Part shown: piece by piece, positions 30,838-40,423 of the stretch
Position numbering within the stretch: position 1 is the stretch's first letter
Layout: each line of letters begins with the position of its first letter
Source of the DNA: Hyphomicrobiales bacterium
GTDB lineage: Bacteria; Pseudomonadota; Alphaproteobacteria; Rhizobiales; JACESI01
DNA length: 64,000 nucleotides
NCBI GenBank assembly: GCA_039989895.1
Contig: JBDXGY010000006.1
Span: forward strand, 771,092-835,091
Direction: 5' to 3'
Position numbers and translations under genes: made by a program
The notes under the pieces: model-generated
Database searches by the model: none
What the model saw: the letters and a program-made list of their open reading frames with translations, nothing else
What the model was told of the DNA's origin: nothing

Positions 30838-32214
30838 TTACAAATCAAGATGATGGTTTAATTCATGCCATCGAGCCGAGCGCACCTTGAGAATAACATG
30901 TCCTTCATCTGTATTTTTGCGATCTAAAACCGTACCAAGTTCATAAGCAAAATGCATTTTGCCAAGTGCCGCGTCTTTTAATGTGACTGTTCGTGTTTTT
31001 TGCCCTGAGTTCAAAAAAGCCTCAAGATGCACCAACAAATTTTCAATACCTTCACCTGTCGTGGCAGATGTGATGCATGTTGGAGAAACATCGCGCTCGT
31101 CAATGAGCGCTTTAACCTCATCTTGTCTTTCTGGCGAAAGCAAATCAACTTTATTCCACACTTCCATATAATGTGTACCAGCTAATGAAAGCTCATCACT
31201 ATCGTTGATATCCAGTCCCAAATCTTGAAGAACACCCACCACATCATCAGCCTGTGCGTGTGTGTCATCATGTGAAATATCGCGCACATGTACGATAACA
31301 TCTGCCTCTAGCACTTCTTCAAGGGTTGAGCGGAATGCGGCGACAAGATCGGTCGGCAAATTTGAAATGAAACCCACAGTATCAGACATCACAGCCACAG
31401 TCCCTTGTGGCAATTCAATGCGCCGCAAGGTTGGGTCAAGCGTGGCAAACAAAAGGTCTTTTGCTAAGACATTAGCTTTCGTCATCTTATTGAAAAGTGT
31501 CGATTTGCCCGCATTCGTGTAGCCAACGAAAGCGATGATTGGAATTTCGCGTTTCTTGCGTTGTTTACGATGCAATGAGCGCGTGCGGCGGACCTCTTCG
31601 AGTTGTTTTTCCAGCCGCTCAATTTTCATCTGTAGTTCGCGCCTGTCAGACTCAATTTGCGTTTCACCAGGGCCACCAAGAAAACCAGCGCCGCCTCTTT
31701 GTCTTTCAAGGTGCGTCCATGAACGCACAAGTCGGCCACGTTGATAGCGAAGCGCTGCCAGATCGACCTGTAGCCGCCCCTCTTTTGTTTGTGCTCGAGC
31801 GCCAAATATTTCGAGAATCATACCCGTTCTATCCAACACCTTCGTATTCCATGCACGTTCGAGGTTTCGCTGTTGAACTGGTGTGAGTGGATGGTCGACA
31901 AGTGTCACATCGACCTCATGCATTTTCAAAGCGCCATGCATCTCATCAACCTTGCCACCGCCATAAAGCGTCGCAGGTTTAAAAGTTGCCACACGAGTTA
32001 TATCTGTGAGCACGATGTCGAGATTGATGGCCTCAGCCAGACCGCAAGCCTCTTCAAGCTGTGCATGTGGTGCGCGGATATGGCTTATGCCGTTATTCCT
32101 TGGTCGCACGTCGATTGCATTCATCCGTTGCGTGGAAGAATATCCCACAACAGGGACAAAAACAGCACATCGCGTTTTTGGCGTTTCGGTGGATATAGGA
32201 GCGCTCAAACGCAA
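30838..32214 (-). CDS. hflX: GTPase HflX
   Basis: 458 residues. The N-terminal HflX domain includes ATLYGGGKVDEM near residue 80 and the GGPGETQIESDRRE motif near 180. A TRAFAC GTPase domain has P-loop GYTNAGKSTLFNK near residue 232 and switch II SDTVGFISNLP. HflX splits stalled or heat-damaged 70S ribosomes. The first codon is TTG at 32214, close behind AGAGG; a TTG two codons later is better spaced. An ATG start would lose the conserved CAVFVPVVG strand. It follows hfq by 42 bp. Confidence 0.93.
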   Translation of the reverse strand: MRLSAPISTETPKTRCAVFVPVVGYSSTQRMNAIDVRPRNNGISHIRAPHAQLEEACGLAEAINLDIVLTDITRVATFKPATLYGGGKVDEMHGALKMHEVDVTLVDHPLTPVQQRNLERAWNTKVLDRTGMILEIFGARAQTKEGRLQVDLAALRYQRGRLVRSWTHLERQRGGAGFLGGPGETQIESDRRELQMKIERLEKQLEEVRRTRSLHRKQRKKREIPIIAFVGYTNAGKSTLFNKMTKANVLAKDLLFATLDPTLRRIELPQGTVAVMSDTVGFISNLPTDLVAAFRSTLEEVLEADVIVHVRDISHDDTHAQADDVVGVLQDLGLDINDSDELSLAGTHYMEVWNKVDLLSPERQDEVKALIDERDVSPTCITSATTGEGIENLLVHLEAFLNSGQKTRTVTLKDAALGKMHFAYELGTVLDRKNTDEGHVILKVRSARWHELNHHLDL

Positions 32215-32256
32215 CCTCTTTTAGTCGAAAATGAAAATTGCCAACGATATGACAAG

Positions 32257-32493
32257 TTATTCTTCTTCATTTTCAAACATTTGCAAAGGTTGCAACGGCA
32301 TAATCGTTGAAATAGCGTGTTTATAAACCATTTGCGAATGCCCATCACGGCGCAACAGCAAGCAAAAATTGTCAAACCAAGTCACAACTCCCTGTAGCTT
32401 TACCCCATTAACGAGGAAAACAGTCACGGGTATTTTTGTTTTACGTATAGTATTGAGAAAAGTGTCTTGTAAATTTTGTGAGCGTTCTGCCAT
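32257..32493 (-). CDS. hfq: RNA chaperone Hfq
   Basis: 78 residues. The Sm1 motif contains [12 protein letters not shown] and [18 protein letters not shown]; the Sm2 motif contains [10 protein letters not shown], with YKHA binding U-rich sRNA ends. A short acidic tail (MFENEEE) follows. The hexamer pairs small RNAs with mRNAs. In alphaproteobacteria it affects NifA and nitrogen control, which suits the ntr gene neighbourhood. It is upstream of hflX. Confidence 0.97.
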   Translation of the reverse strand: MAERSQNLQDTFLNTIRKTKIPVTVFLVNGVKLQGVVTWFDNFCLLLRRDGHSQMVYKHAISTIMPLQPLQMFENEEE

Positions 32494-32632
32494 TCTTCTT
32501 TTTGCCCTTATTGATACATCTTATTTTTGTAACAATCAGTTTGATATAATCTTTATATAAGTATCTTGTAATAATAGTACAATGTCAGGCTGGCATAAGC
32601 CGTGACATTAAACAAGATCAAAAATTAGTTGT

Positions 32633-33490
32633 TTATTGCGGCGCAGTATATTTGTGAAAATAAGTGCGCACTTTTTGTGATATTTCCCCAGGCGTTCCCT
32701 CACCCACAATTTTTCCATCAATTTTCACTACAGGAACAACCACCGTTGTCGCCGCAGTAATAAAAGATTCTTTCGCGTTTTGAGCCTCGACTACACTAAA
32801 GCGGCGCTCTTCTACTTTGAGCTGCAAGCGCTCAGCGGTCATGAGCACACCTTCACGAGTGATTCCTTTAAGAATCCCTTTGCTTGCATCACGTGTCACG
32901 AGAACATTATCATGTGTCACGATCCATACATTGGTCGATGTGCCTTCGGTGATTAGCCCATCATCATCAACAAACCAAGCCTCAAACGCACCAGCATCCT
33001 TCGCTTTTTGTTTAGCCATAACATTAGGTAGCAAAGAGGTTGTTTTAATATCAACGCGATCCCAGCGATTATCGGGCACCGTTATAACCGATACTCCATG
33101 AGTTGCATTTGCTTCAGATACTGCACGAGGTGTTGAGCGAGCTGTAAGAACGATCGAGCAAGGTGTATCAGCATCAGGAAATAGATGATTGCGTGGAGCG
33201 ACACCTCTTGTCATTTGTATATAAATTAACCCGTCACGCACTTTATTGCGGGTGCAAATTTCACCCATCACAAACTCAAGCTGACGGCGACCTAAAGCCA
33301 TATTCATATCCAGTTCACTGGCTGAGCGCTCCAAACGATCAAGGTGCCCTTTAACATCAATTAAATTACTGTCTCGGACTTCGCACACTTCATAAATGCC
33401 ATCTGCAAATTGATATCCGCGATCTTCAACATGAACAGCGGCATCAAGATGGGATACATAATATCCATTTACATATGCAATACGGCTCAT
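32633..33490 (-). CDS. dat: D-amino acid aminotransferase (class IV)
   Basis: 285 residues, fold type IV PLP enzyme. The PLP lysine is expected in DIKTTSLLPNVMAKQ near residue 145, and the phosphate-cup region is EGTSTNVWIV near 180. It probably transaminates D-alanine and related D-amino acids to 2-oxoacids. A branched-chain or ADC-lyase type role cannot be ruled out from motifs alone. The location between trkH and hfq is conserved in Hyphomicrobiales. Confidence 0.85.
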   Translation of the reverse strand: MSRIAYVNGYYVSHLDAAVHVEDRGYQFADGIYEVCEVRDSNLIDVKGHLDRLERSASELDMNMALGRRQLEFVMGEICTRNKVRDGLIYIQMTRGVAPRNHLFPDADTPCSIVLTARSTPRAVSEANATHGVSVITVPDNRWDRVDIKTTSLLPNVMAKQKAKDAGAFEAWFVDDDGLITEGTSTNVWIVTHDNVLVTRDASKGILKGITREGVLMTAERLQLKVEERRFSVVEAQNAKESFITAATTVVVPVVKIDGKIVGEGTPGEISQKVRTYFHKYTAPQ

Positions 33491-33542
33491 TGTTTACTCC
33501 AATATTAGTCAGTACAGACTTGGTGCCACCTGATCTTAAATT

Positions 33543-35000
33543 TTAACGTGATTGCTGCCAATAAGTACGATTGAAGGCAATTAGTAGGGCCACAATATGT
33601 AAACGGCCAAGGGTCATTAATACACATAAGGCAAACTTAGATTCGGCATCCATGTCTTTAAAAGGCACCCACTGCCCCGTCTCATTCCAACCAGTGGCAT
33701 AAAATGATCCTATATTTGAAAATGCTGCAATGCTAGCAATCAAAGAGGCTTCAAATGTATCGAGCCGGAGCGCTAGAAACATAGTACCCAACATTATAGT
33801 CATCGTAACTAGAAAAAAATATGTCCAAACGGATTTAGCCAAACCAGTTTCGAACGTTTGCGACCCAAAACTTGATCGATGAACACTGTTTGGATAGACC
33901 AGTTTTTTCAAATCTTTTAGTGAGTGTACCAACATAGCACCTAGACGATAAAAAGACATGCCACCGGCTGTGGAAAACGAACATCCACCTATCAAAACGA
34001 CCATAATCATCAAGGTCGCAGGCAAGACACTAAAACTACTATTGCGGATTTCAAATCCAGTTGTACTGATAAGCGAAACAGCTGTAAAAGCACCCTCAAC
34101 CAAAGCCTCAAAAGGCGTCAAAACGCTAACAGAGCCCGCCCGTTCAAAGAAGGTCAGAGAAAACACGAAACCAAGACCTAGTATGGCTAAAAAATAAAAG
34201 TAGGTTTCTCTGTGACTCTTCAAGAGGTCCTTGCGCCATGACAAAAAATACCCCTGCCATATGATACTGCTACCTGCCAAAACCATAAAGATCATCAATG
34301 CGAACGGTGTAAAACCGTTACCTATTTCAGAAACAGGCGTATCAGAGAAAACAAATCCACCCGACGATACAGTTGCAAGAGCCAATAAAAATGAATCCTG
34401 AATCGGAACTTGGCTGATATTTAAAGAGATAAAGCAAATTGCAGACAAAGCGATATAACTTAAAATGACTTTGTTACTCGCTAAGCGTTGTGTGCGTTGT
34501 GAGTTTTTATTCTCGCTATTGATAAAGGCCGAATTTTTCTTCGGCAAACCACCCAAACCAGCCGGCGCCATTATCGAGAAAACCCCCATAAGCGTGAGCA
34601 GTCCACCAAGCCATTGTGTCATGCCTCTTATAAACAGAACTGAATTTGGAATATTTTCATAAGACGACAGAATTGTTGCACCTGTCGTGGTTAAAGCGGA
34701 TGTCGCCTCGAAATAAGCATCTACAAAGGATAAACCTATTGATTGCATCATAAATATACCAATGGGCAAAGGTAAGATAACCCATAATATAACAAGTAAG
34801 ATACAACCTTCAGCTCGGTTGATTGATACGTCCTTGATGCGGAAGGCAAAAAACAAGCATACGCTTATTTGTAAGATGATGAACGACAGGATCAGATTTT
34901 CATACTCTGGCCCAGATTCTTTACCAATTAAGGCACATAAGCCTATGATCACGCCTGCAAAGGCAAACCATATAGTAGAAAAACGGAAAACACCTGACAT
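33543..35000 (-). CDS. trkH: Trk potassium uptake system membrane protein TrkH
   Basis: 485 residues with about 10-12 membrane helices. Selectivity-loop-like segments containing TTTGAT (near residue 105), SSGGFVFSD (near 215), STTGFEIRN (near 315) and SNIGSFYATG (near 435) correspond to the four P-loops of K+ transporters. It imports K+ with TrkA, encoded 6 bp upstream. ATG start at 35000. Confidence 0.93.
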   Translation of the reverse strand: MSGVFRFSTIWFAFAGVIIGLCALIGKESGPEYENLILSFIILQISVCLFFAFRIKDVSINRAEGCILLVILWVILPLPIGIFMMQSIGLSFVDAYFEATSALTTTGATILSSYENIPNSVLFIRGMTQWLGGLLTLMGVFSIMAPAGLGGLPKKNSAFINSENKNSQRTQRLASNKVILSYIALSAICFISLNISQVPIQDSFLLALATVSSGGFVFSDTPVSEIGNGFTPFALMIFMVLAGSSIIWQGYFLSWRKDLLKSHRETYFYFLAILGLGFVFSLTFFERAGSVSVLTPFEALVEGAFTAVSLISTTGFEIRNSSFSVLPATLMIMVVLIGGCSFSTAGGMSFYRLGAMLVHSLKDLKKLVYPNSVHRSSFGSQTFETGLAKSVWTYFFLVTMTIMLGTMFLALRLDTFEASLIASIAAFSNIGSFYATGWNETGQWVPFKDMDAESKFALCVLMTLGRLHIVALLIAFNRTYWQQSR

Positions 35001-35006
35001 GCTCCG

Positions 35007-36386
35007 TTACCCAAAAAAGTCTAGGCTGACACGGAACATTTGCTCAACCTGTTTGACGCTCGTAGCTTCTGCGAAAATAATAACGCGGTCTTTTGCCTGA
35101 ATTTGCGTGTCACCGTTTGGTATGATGACCTGTTTATCCCGATAAATCGCGCCAAAACGAATGCCATCATCAAGCCCCAGATCACGCAAAGGACGACCAA
35201 CCAAAGATGATGTTTCGAGCGCTTCCGCTTCGAGCGCTTCCGCTTTTCCATTTTGTACTGAATGAACGGCTCTGATACGTCCACGACGCACGTGTTGCAA
35301 AATCTTGGACATGGTGACTTGTCTTGGATTGATAAAAGAATCGATGCCCAAAGATCGAGTTAATCCTGGATAGGCCGGGTTATTAAGCAATGCCATTGTT
35401 CGTTTACAACCAAGTTGTGAAGCGATCACACAAGACAATACATTTACTTCATCATTGTTTGTCAGTGACACCATGATATCTGCATCCCCGGCATCAGCTT
35501 CAATCAGCAGATTTTTCTCCAAGGCGCTACCATTCAAAACAACTGTTCGCTTCAAGCGATCGGCGACAGCTATTGCGCGTTCTTTATTGGCTTCAATAAT
35601 TTTGACCTTTGCGCGGGTTTGATTGGCTTCAATTTCTTGAGCAACATAAAGACCAATATTACCACCACCCGAAATAATAACTCTGTTTGCTTGCGCCTCT
35701 TCATGCCCAAAAATACCAAGTGCACGACGTATTTGATCTCGCTCCACTGCCACATAAACCACATCACCAACCAACAAGCTGTCATCAGAACGCGGTACAA
35801 AAAGGTTATCACCGCGCACAATGCCCACGACAACCGTATTGAGATTAGGAAATAATTCGGAAAGCTGCCTGAGGGGTGTCTCTACAACGGGACAATCCTC
35901 ATTACAGTGAATACCAACAACTGCGACATTACCATCTGCGAACATGACAGTATCATCAGAACCAGGAACCTGCAGACGGCGCAGGAGCATTTCACCAACT
36001 TCAACTTCTGGCGAAATAATAACATCGATCGGCATATTTTCACGGGAAAACAAATCGTGCCAATGAGATTTGAGATAAGATTGGGCGCGGATGCGTGCAA
36101 TCTTTGTAGGTACTTTGAAAAGAGAATGAGCCACCTGACAAGCAACCATATTCACCTCATCATAGAGGGTAACGGCGATCAACATATCAGCGTCTGCAAC
36201 ACCAGCTTGCTGCAACGTATCAGGATGCGCCCCATGACCAACAACAGCGCGCACATCTAGCGTTTCACGAATGCGCTGTATCAAGGTTTCAGATGAATCA
36301 ACAACAGTTACATCGTTTCCCTCGGATGAGAGGCGCTCAGCAATACCGTAGCCAACCTGCCCTGCTCCACAAATAACCACTTTCAT
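35007..36386 (-). CDS. trkA: Trk system potassium uptake protein TrkA
   Basis: 459 residues with two RCK modules in tandem. Each begins with a Rossmann nucleotide motif: MKVVICGAGQVGYGIAERL at residue 1 and VIISGGGNIGLYVAQEIE near residue 232. Each Rossmann domain is followed by a TrkA-C domain. It gates TrkH in response to NAD(H)/ATP. An exact 15-bp tandem duplication at 35216-35245 encodes a repeated EALEA in the linker before the last domain. The gene follows ntrX, a conserved pairing. Confidence 0.95.
   Translation of the reverse strand: MKVVICGAGQVGYGIAERLSSEGNDVTVVDSSETLIQRIRETLDVRAVVGHGAHPDTLQQAGVADADMLIAVTLYDEVNMVACQVAHSLFKVPTKIARIRAQSYLKSHWHDLFSRENMPIDVIISPEVEVGEMLLRRLQVPGSDDTVMFADGNVAVVGIHCNEDCPVVETPLRQLSELFPNLNTVVVGIVRGDNLFVPRSDDSLLVGDVVYVAVERDQIRRALGIFGHEEAQANRVIISGGGNIGLYVAQEIEANQTRAKVKIIEANKERAIAVADRLKRTVVLNGSALEKNLLIEADAGDADIMVSLTNNDEVNVLSCVIASQLGCKRTMALLNNPAYPGLTRSLGIDSFINPRQVTMSKILQHVRRGRIRAVHSVQNGKAEALEAEALETSSLVGRPLRDLGLDDGIRFGAIYRDKQVIIPNGDTQIQAKDRVIIFAEATSVKQVEQMFRVSLDFFG
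35216..35245. repeat. Exact 15-bp tandem duplication inside trkA
   Basis: The 15-mer CGAGCGCTTCCGCTT occurs twice head to tail. It adds five codons in frame, giving AEALEAEALE in TrkA, so it looks like a recent replication-slippage event tolerated in a linker. Confidence 0.9.
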
Positions 36387-36484
36387 AAGAATTTGCCCCG
36401 CGTAATGCTAATAGAATTTAAAGGTCAGCATATAAACCTTTACTCTATTCAACAGGTTCTAGCTAAATTGTCGTTCTGTTAGTA

Positions 36485-37870
36485 TCACTTTTTGCTACTT
36501 ACACCCAAGGACTTGATTTTTCTATGCAAGGCTGAGCGCTCCATACCCACAAAATCGGCGGTTCTCGACACATTACCGCCAAAACGAGCAATCTGAGCTA
36601 ACAGATATTCACGTTCAAAGACTTCTCGCGCCTCACGAAGCGGCATGGCCATAAGTTGCTCGCCACCACCCGTATTTGAACCATGAGGCGCACTTGGTAA
36701 ATAAGCACCAATATCTGACGGCAAAAGATCTACAGTGATCTCGCTATCTGGTTCCCCTTTAGCAAGGATCATCAATCTTTCAATATTATTTCGTAATTGC
36801 CGAATATTGCCTGGCCAATCGTGTCCTTGCAAAATAGCCATTGCATCTCCAGCGATTTCACGAACTGGAAGGCCTTGAGATTCTGAAATTTGGCCCATGA
36901 AATGAGTAACGAGAAGCGGAATATCATCGCGTCGCTCAGACAAAGCTGGCACACGAAGCGGCACAACGGCCAACCGATGAAACAAGTCATCCCTGAATGT
37001 GCCTTGTTCAATTTCTGCCTCAAGGTTTCGTGCCGTTGAAGAAATAAAGCGCACATCAACTTTTACAGGTGTTTTGCCGTTGACCCGATGAAAATACTGA
37101 TCAACCAGAACGCGTAAGATCTTGTTTTGCGTTTCAATCGGCATATCGGCTACTTCATCAAGATAAAGCGTGCCGCCATGAGCGCGTTCTAAAGCGCCCG
37201 TACGCCGCGCACTACCATCAGGTGCTTCACTACCAAATAACTCTTCTTCTATCTGGTCAGGATCGAAACCACCCGCTGTCAAAATAACAAAAGGTTCTTT
37301 GGCGCGTTGAGATTGATTGTGAATATGTTGCGCGATTAATTCTTTACCCGCACCAGAAGGACCAGAGATCATAATGCGGCTATTGCCTGGTGCAATGCGT
37401 TGGGCATTATGCATCATCTGACGAAAGATGAGAGATTCCCCTATCAAAGTATCGTCAACGCCTGTCCGCTGCCGTAACTCCTCAACTTCTGATCTTAATT
37501 TAGAAACCTCCAAGGCGCGCTCTGTCACCTGAAGCAAACGATCCATTTTGAATGGTTTTTCAATATAGTCATAAGCACCACGCTGAATGGCTGAGACCGC
37601 CGTTTCAATATTTCCGTGTCCTGAAATCATAATAACAGGCAAACCATCGTGGAGCTTTTTGAGTTCATCAAGAACACCAAGCCCATCCATATCACTGCCT
37701 TGAAGCCAGATATCCAAAAACACAAGAGCTGGACGCCTTTTGGCCACTTCTGCCAGAGCATCATGACTTGTCGCAGCTGAGCGTGTTTCATAACCCTCAT
37801 CTTCAAGTAAGCCTGCCACAAGCTCGCGTATATCATCTTCGTCGTCTACAACAAGAATATCAGTTGCCAT
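36485..37870 (-). CDS. ntrX: Nitrogen assimilation response regulator NtrX
   Basis: 461 residues. The receiver domain has the phosphorylated Asp53 in LVFLDIWLQG. An AAA+ domain follows with Walker A SGPSGAGKELIAQHI and Walker B GGTLYLDEVADMP, and a C-terminal Fis-type helix-turn-helix (NVSRTADFVGMERSALHRK). The loop that usually carries GAFTGA for contacting sigma-54 instead reads EAPDGSARRTGALE. Alphaproteobacterial NtrX proteins often lack the motif, so it may not act with RpoN. It follows ntrY by 39 bp. Confidence 0.94.
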   Translation of the reverse strand: MATDILVVDDEDDIRELVAGLLEDEGYETRSAATSHDALAEVAKRRPALVFLDIWLQGSDMDGLGVLDELKKLHDGLPVIMISGHGNIETAVSAIQRGAYDYIEKPFKMDRLLQVTERALEVSKLRSEVEELRQRTGVDDTLIGESLIFRQMMHNAQRIAPGNSRIMISGPSGAGKELIAQHIHNQSQRAKEPFVILTAGGFDPDQIEEELFGSEAPDGSARRTGALERAHGGTLYLDEVADMPIETQNKILRVLVDQYFHRVNGKTPVKVDVRFISSTARNLEAEIEQGTFRDDLFHRLAVVPLRVPALSERRDDIPLLVTHFMGQISESQGLPVREIAGDAMAILQGHDWPGNIRQLRNNIERLMILAKGEPDSEITVDLLPSDIGAYLPSAPHGSNTGGGEQLMAMPLREAREVFEREYLLAQIARFGGNVSRTADFVGMERSALHRKIKSLGVSSKK

Positions 37871-37909
37871 TGCTTGAAACTACTCGCTTTTTAAAAATCT
37901 CATTCATCA

Positions 37910-40171
37910 TTATTCTGCTGCTTCCTGCTCACTAGATAAATTCTCATTTTTGATTGGAAGGCTTATGCGCACCATTGCGCCACGTCCAGTTTGAGCAAAA
38001 TCTGGTGAATCTAGCAGTTCTACCTTACCTTTATGATCCTCAACCACCTTAACAACAATTGACAAACCAAGGCCGGTGCCTTTTTTGCGTGTCGTCATAT
38101 AAGGTTCGAGTAACTTGTGGCGGTTTTCCTTCGGCCATCCCTTACCATTATCAATAATCTCAATTATCAAAAAATTCTCATCAGACGAGCCTTTGATATC
38201 AATTTTACCGACATGATCCGCTGGGTCAGAATCCGATGGGGTGATCGCTTCTCCGGCATTTTTAACAATATTTGTGATAGCTTGTGAGAGTAAACGTTCA
38301 TCAAAATAACCAGTCAAAGGTTCTTCAGGCAATTCTAGGGCGAATGATATCTCCGGCTGCGCAACCTCACGCACATAGACGGCCTCTTTGAGGCACTCCC
38401 TCAAATCGCCTTTTTGAAAACTTGGCTTCGGCATACGGGCAAAGGATGAGAACTCATCCACCATTCTACCAATATCACCGACTTGGCGGACGATCGTTGA
38501 GGTGCATTTGTCAAAGACATCTTGATCTTTTTCATTCAAATTTTTACCAAAACGTCTACGTAACCGTTCCGCTGATAACTGGATCGGGGTCAGTGGATTT
38601 TTAATCTCATGGGCAATCCGCCGAGCAACATCTGCCCAAGCGGAGGTACGCTGAGCTGTCACCAAATCTGTAATGTCATCGAGCGTGAGAACAAAACCAT
38701 CTCTAGTAGCATCAGAAAACCCCGATGTTATACGCGCGTTAACAGTGTATTCCATACCGCTTCGAACAAGGGAGACTTGTGCGCGATGAGAATCACGGTC
38801 AGCGGCCATGGCTGTTTTCATCAATTTTGCTATTTCTGGTATTACCTCCGCAACAGGCTTACCAACCGCCTCTTCTTCTTTTAGATTGATCAATAACTGG
38901 CCAAAACGATTGATAATTTCAATATTACCATTCGCCGAAATGCCAACTACACCAGCGGTTACACCTGACAAGACGGTCTCAATGAACCGACGTCGAAGCT
39001 CTAGCTGATCATTGACTTCCAACAAATCACGACGCTGATCATTTAACTGCATGGTCATTGTATTGAATGTGTCGCTCAAAGCACCAATATCACCTTCTTT
39101 TTTGCGCACAGGCACCTGAACGGACAAATCACCTTTAGAAACAGATTCTGCAGCGAGCATGAGTTTTCGTATTGGATTTACCAAGCCATCAGCAAAATTA
39201 ATGGCCATCCACACAGACGACACTAAAAGAACAAGCGCAACACCGAGATAAAGCAGAGCAAAAGCAACCTGCGTCCCGGTTCGTGAGGCATCCAATGACG
39301 AATACTCCGCTGACTTTAATTCCGCATTGCGAAGATGTTCGACAACTTTAGGGTCCACGGCACGGATGGCATAAAGGAAATGGTTATCAAAAACATCAAT
39401 TCGGATAAGAGCACCAACAAGGTTTTCTGTCCGGCCTGGATTGATAAATATAGGAACTTTTTCAAGGCGTTTTGTCACATCATCGAGGGCGACTTGAGGT
39501 ACTTTAGGCCATTCGCGCGGGCTCGCGATATTGGCTTGATCAATCACTTCCCCATTTTCGTCAATGATCTGAAGATGTGGAATTTTTCTAATGCCCGCTT
39601 GTGACGTTAGAAACAAATGTCGTTGTTTCACGTTTTGATCAAGGACGTCACGTATCCTTTCATAATCTTTCGCTATTGCATCAACATCAGCCAAAAGAAA
39701 ACGTGCATGTTCGTTAAGATAAGAACGAGCAACAATGACCGATGAATCAACGATGCTTTGAGTTCTATCCGAAAACCACCGATCAAGCCCCTGATCTAGC
39801 GTGAAGCTTGCTACAATAGCGACAATTAAAGCTGGTACAGCCGCGATAAGTCCAAAAAGGCTGACAATACGGATATGCAAACGAGCGGCGGCACGACCTT
39901 TTAATCTTGCCCGCCATAAATGAAAAATCTCATAGCCAACCGTTATGACCAGACAAACAATCAAGCTTGTGATCAAAATCGCAATCGTACGAGTAACTTC
40001 ACTGGTTGGTTCAATCGACGTGAAACCCATTAAAACTGCGAAAGCAATAATGGTGCTAATGAGCGCTACAACAACCAAAACGAGCCCAAACAACCGACCT
40101 GATTGCAACAGATTCATCCGTTTGGTTTTGGGGACTATATCTACATTCATCGTTTCTGTCTGATGAGCCAT
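37910..40171 (-). CDS. ntrY: Sensor histidine kinase NtrY
   Basis: 753 residues. The N-terminus has several membrane helices (about residues 25-120) and a periplasmic sensor part, then another helix near 310. HAMP (GLVNPIRKLMLAAESVSKGD), PAS, and HisKA with RIAHEIKNPLTPIQLSAERL near 530 follow. The HATPase domain has NIVKNAGEA, DNGKGWP and GTGLGLSIV. It phosphorylates NtrX and in related bacteria links nitrogen or redox state to gene control. It lies 252 bp after ntrC, so it may have its own promoter. Confidence 0.95.
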   Translation of the reverse strand: MAHQTETMNVDIVPKTKRMNLLQSGRLFGLVLVVVALISTIIAFAVLMGFTSIEPTSEVTRTIAILITSLIVCLVITVGYEIFHLWRARLKGRAAARLHIRIVSLFGLIAAVPALIVAIVASFTLDQGLDRWFSDRTQSIVDSSVIVARSYLNEHARFLLADVDAIAKDYERIRDVLDQNVKQRHLFLTSQAGIRKIPHLQIIDENGEVIDQANIASPREWPKVPQVALDDVTKRLEKVPIFINPGRTENLVGALIRIDVFDNHFLYAIRAVDPKVVEHLRNAELKSAEYSSLDASRTGTQVAFALLYLGVALVLLVSSVWMAINFADGLVNPIRKLMLAAESVSKGDLSVQVPVRKKEGDIGALSDTFNTMTMQLNDQRRDLLEVNDQLELRRRFIETVLSGVTAGVVGISANGNIEIINRFGQLLINLKEEEAVGKPVAEVIPEIAKLMKTAMAADRDSHRAQVSLVRSGMEYTVNARITSGFSDATRDGFVLTLDDITDLVTAQRTSAWADVARRIAHEIKNPLTPIQLSAERLRRRFGKNLNEKDQDVFDKCTSTIVRQVGDIGRMVDEFSSFARMPKPSFQKGDLRECLKEAVYVREVAQPEISFALELPEEPLTGYFDERLLSQAITNIVKNAGEAITPSDSDPADHVGKIDIKGSSDENFLIIEIIDNGKGWPKENRHKLLEPYMTTRKKGTGLGLSIVVKVVEDHKGKVELLDSPDFAQTGRGAMVRISLPIKNENLSSEQEAAE

Positions 40172-40423
40172 GTGTAATCAAAGACTGTTCTTGCTACGCT
40201 CGACAGTATATCTAATGTACTGCGATTAATATGCAACACTAACTGTTACTTAAATGACACACAACACCTAGGGCGCTGTATTTATACAATTTTACTACAT
40301 ATCAATGAGCAAAATATGCTCGCCACAACGATTTATCTTAAACCAAGGCCAAAGTTGTAGCCATGATACGAGTCATGATATTGGCAATAATACTGGCCAT
40401 AATACTGGAACGAAAAGTCCAGT
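40172..40423. other. Spacer between ntrC and ntrY with three 12-bp tandem units
   Basis: This 252-bp gap holds three imperfect 12-bp units, ATATTGGCAATA, ATACTGGCCATA and ATACTGGAACGA, at 40378-40413, immediately after the ntrC stop. No hairpin with a T run was seen. It probably holds the ntrY promoter, though no consensus is recognised. Confidence 0.5.
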
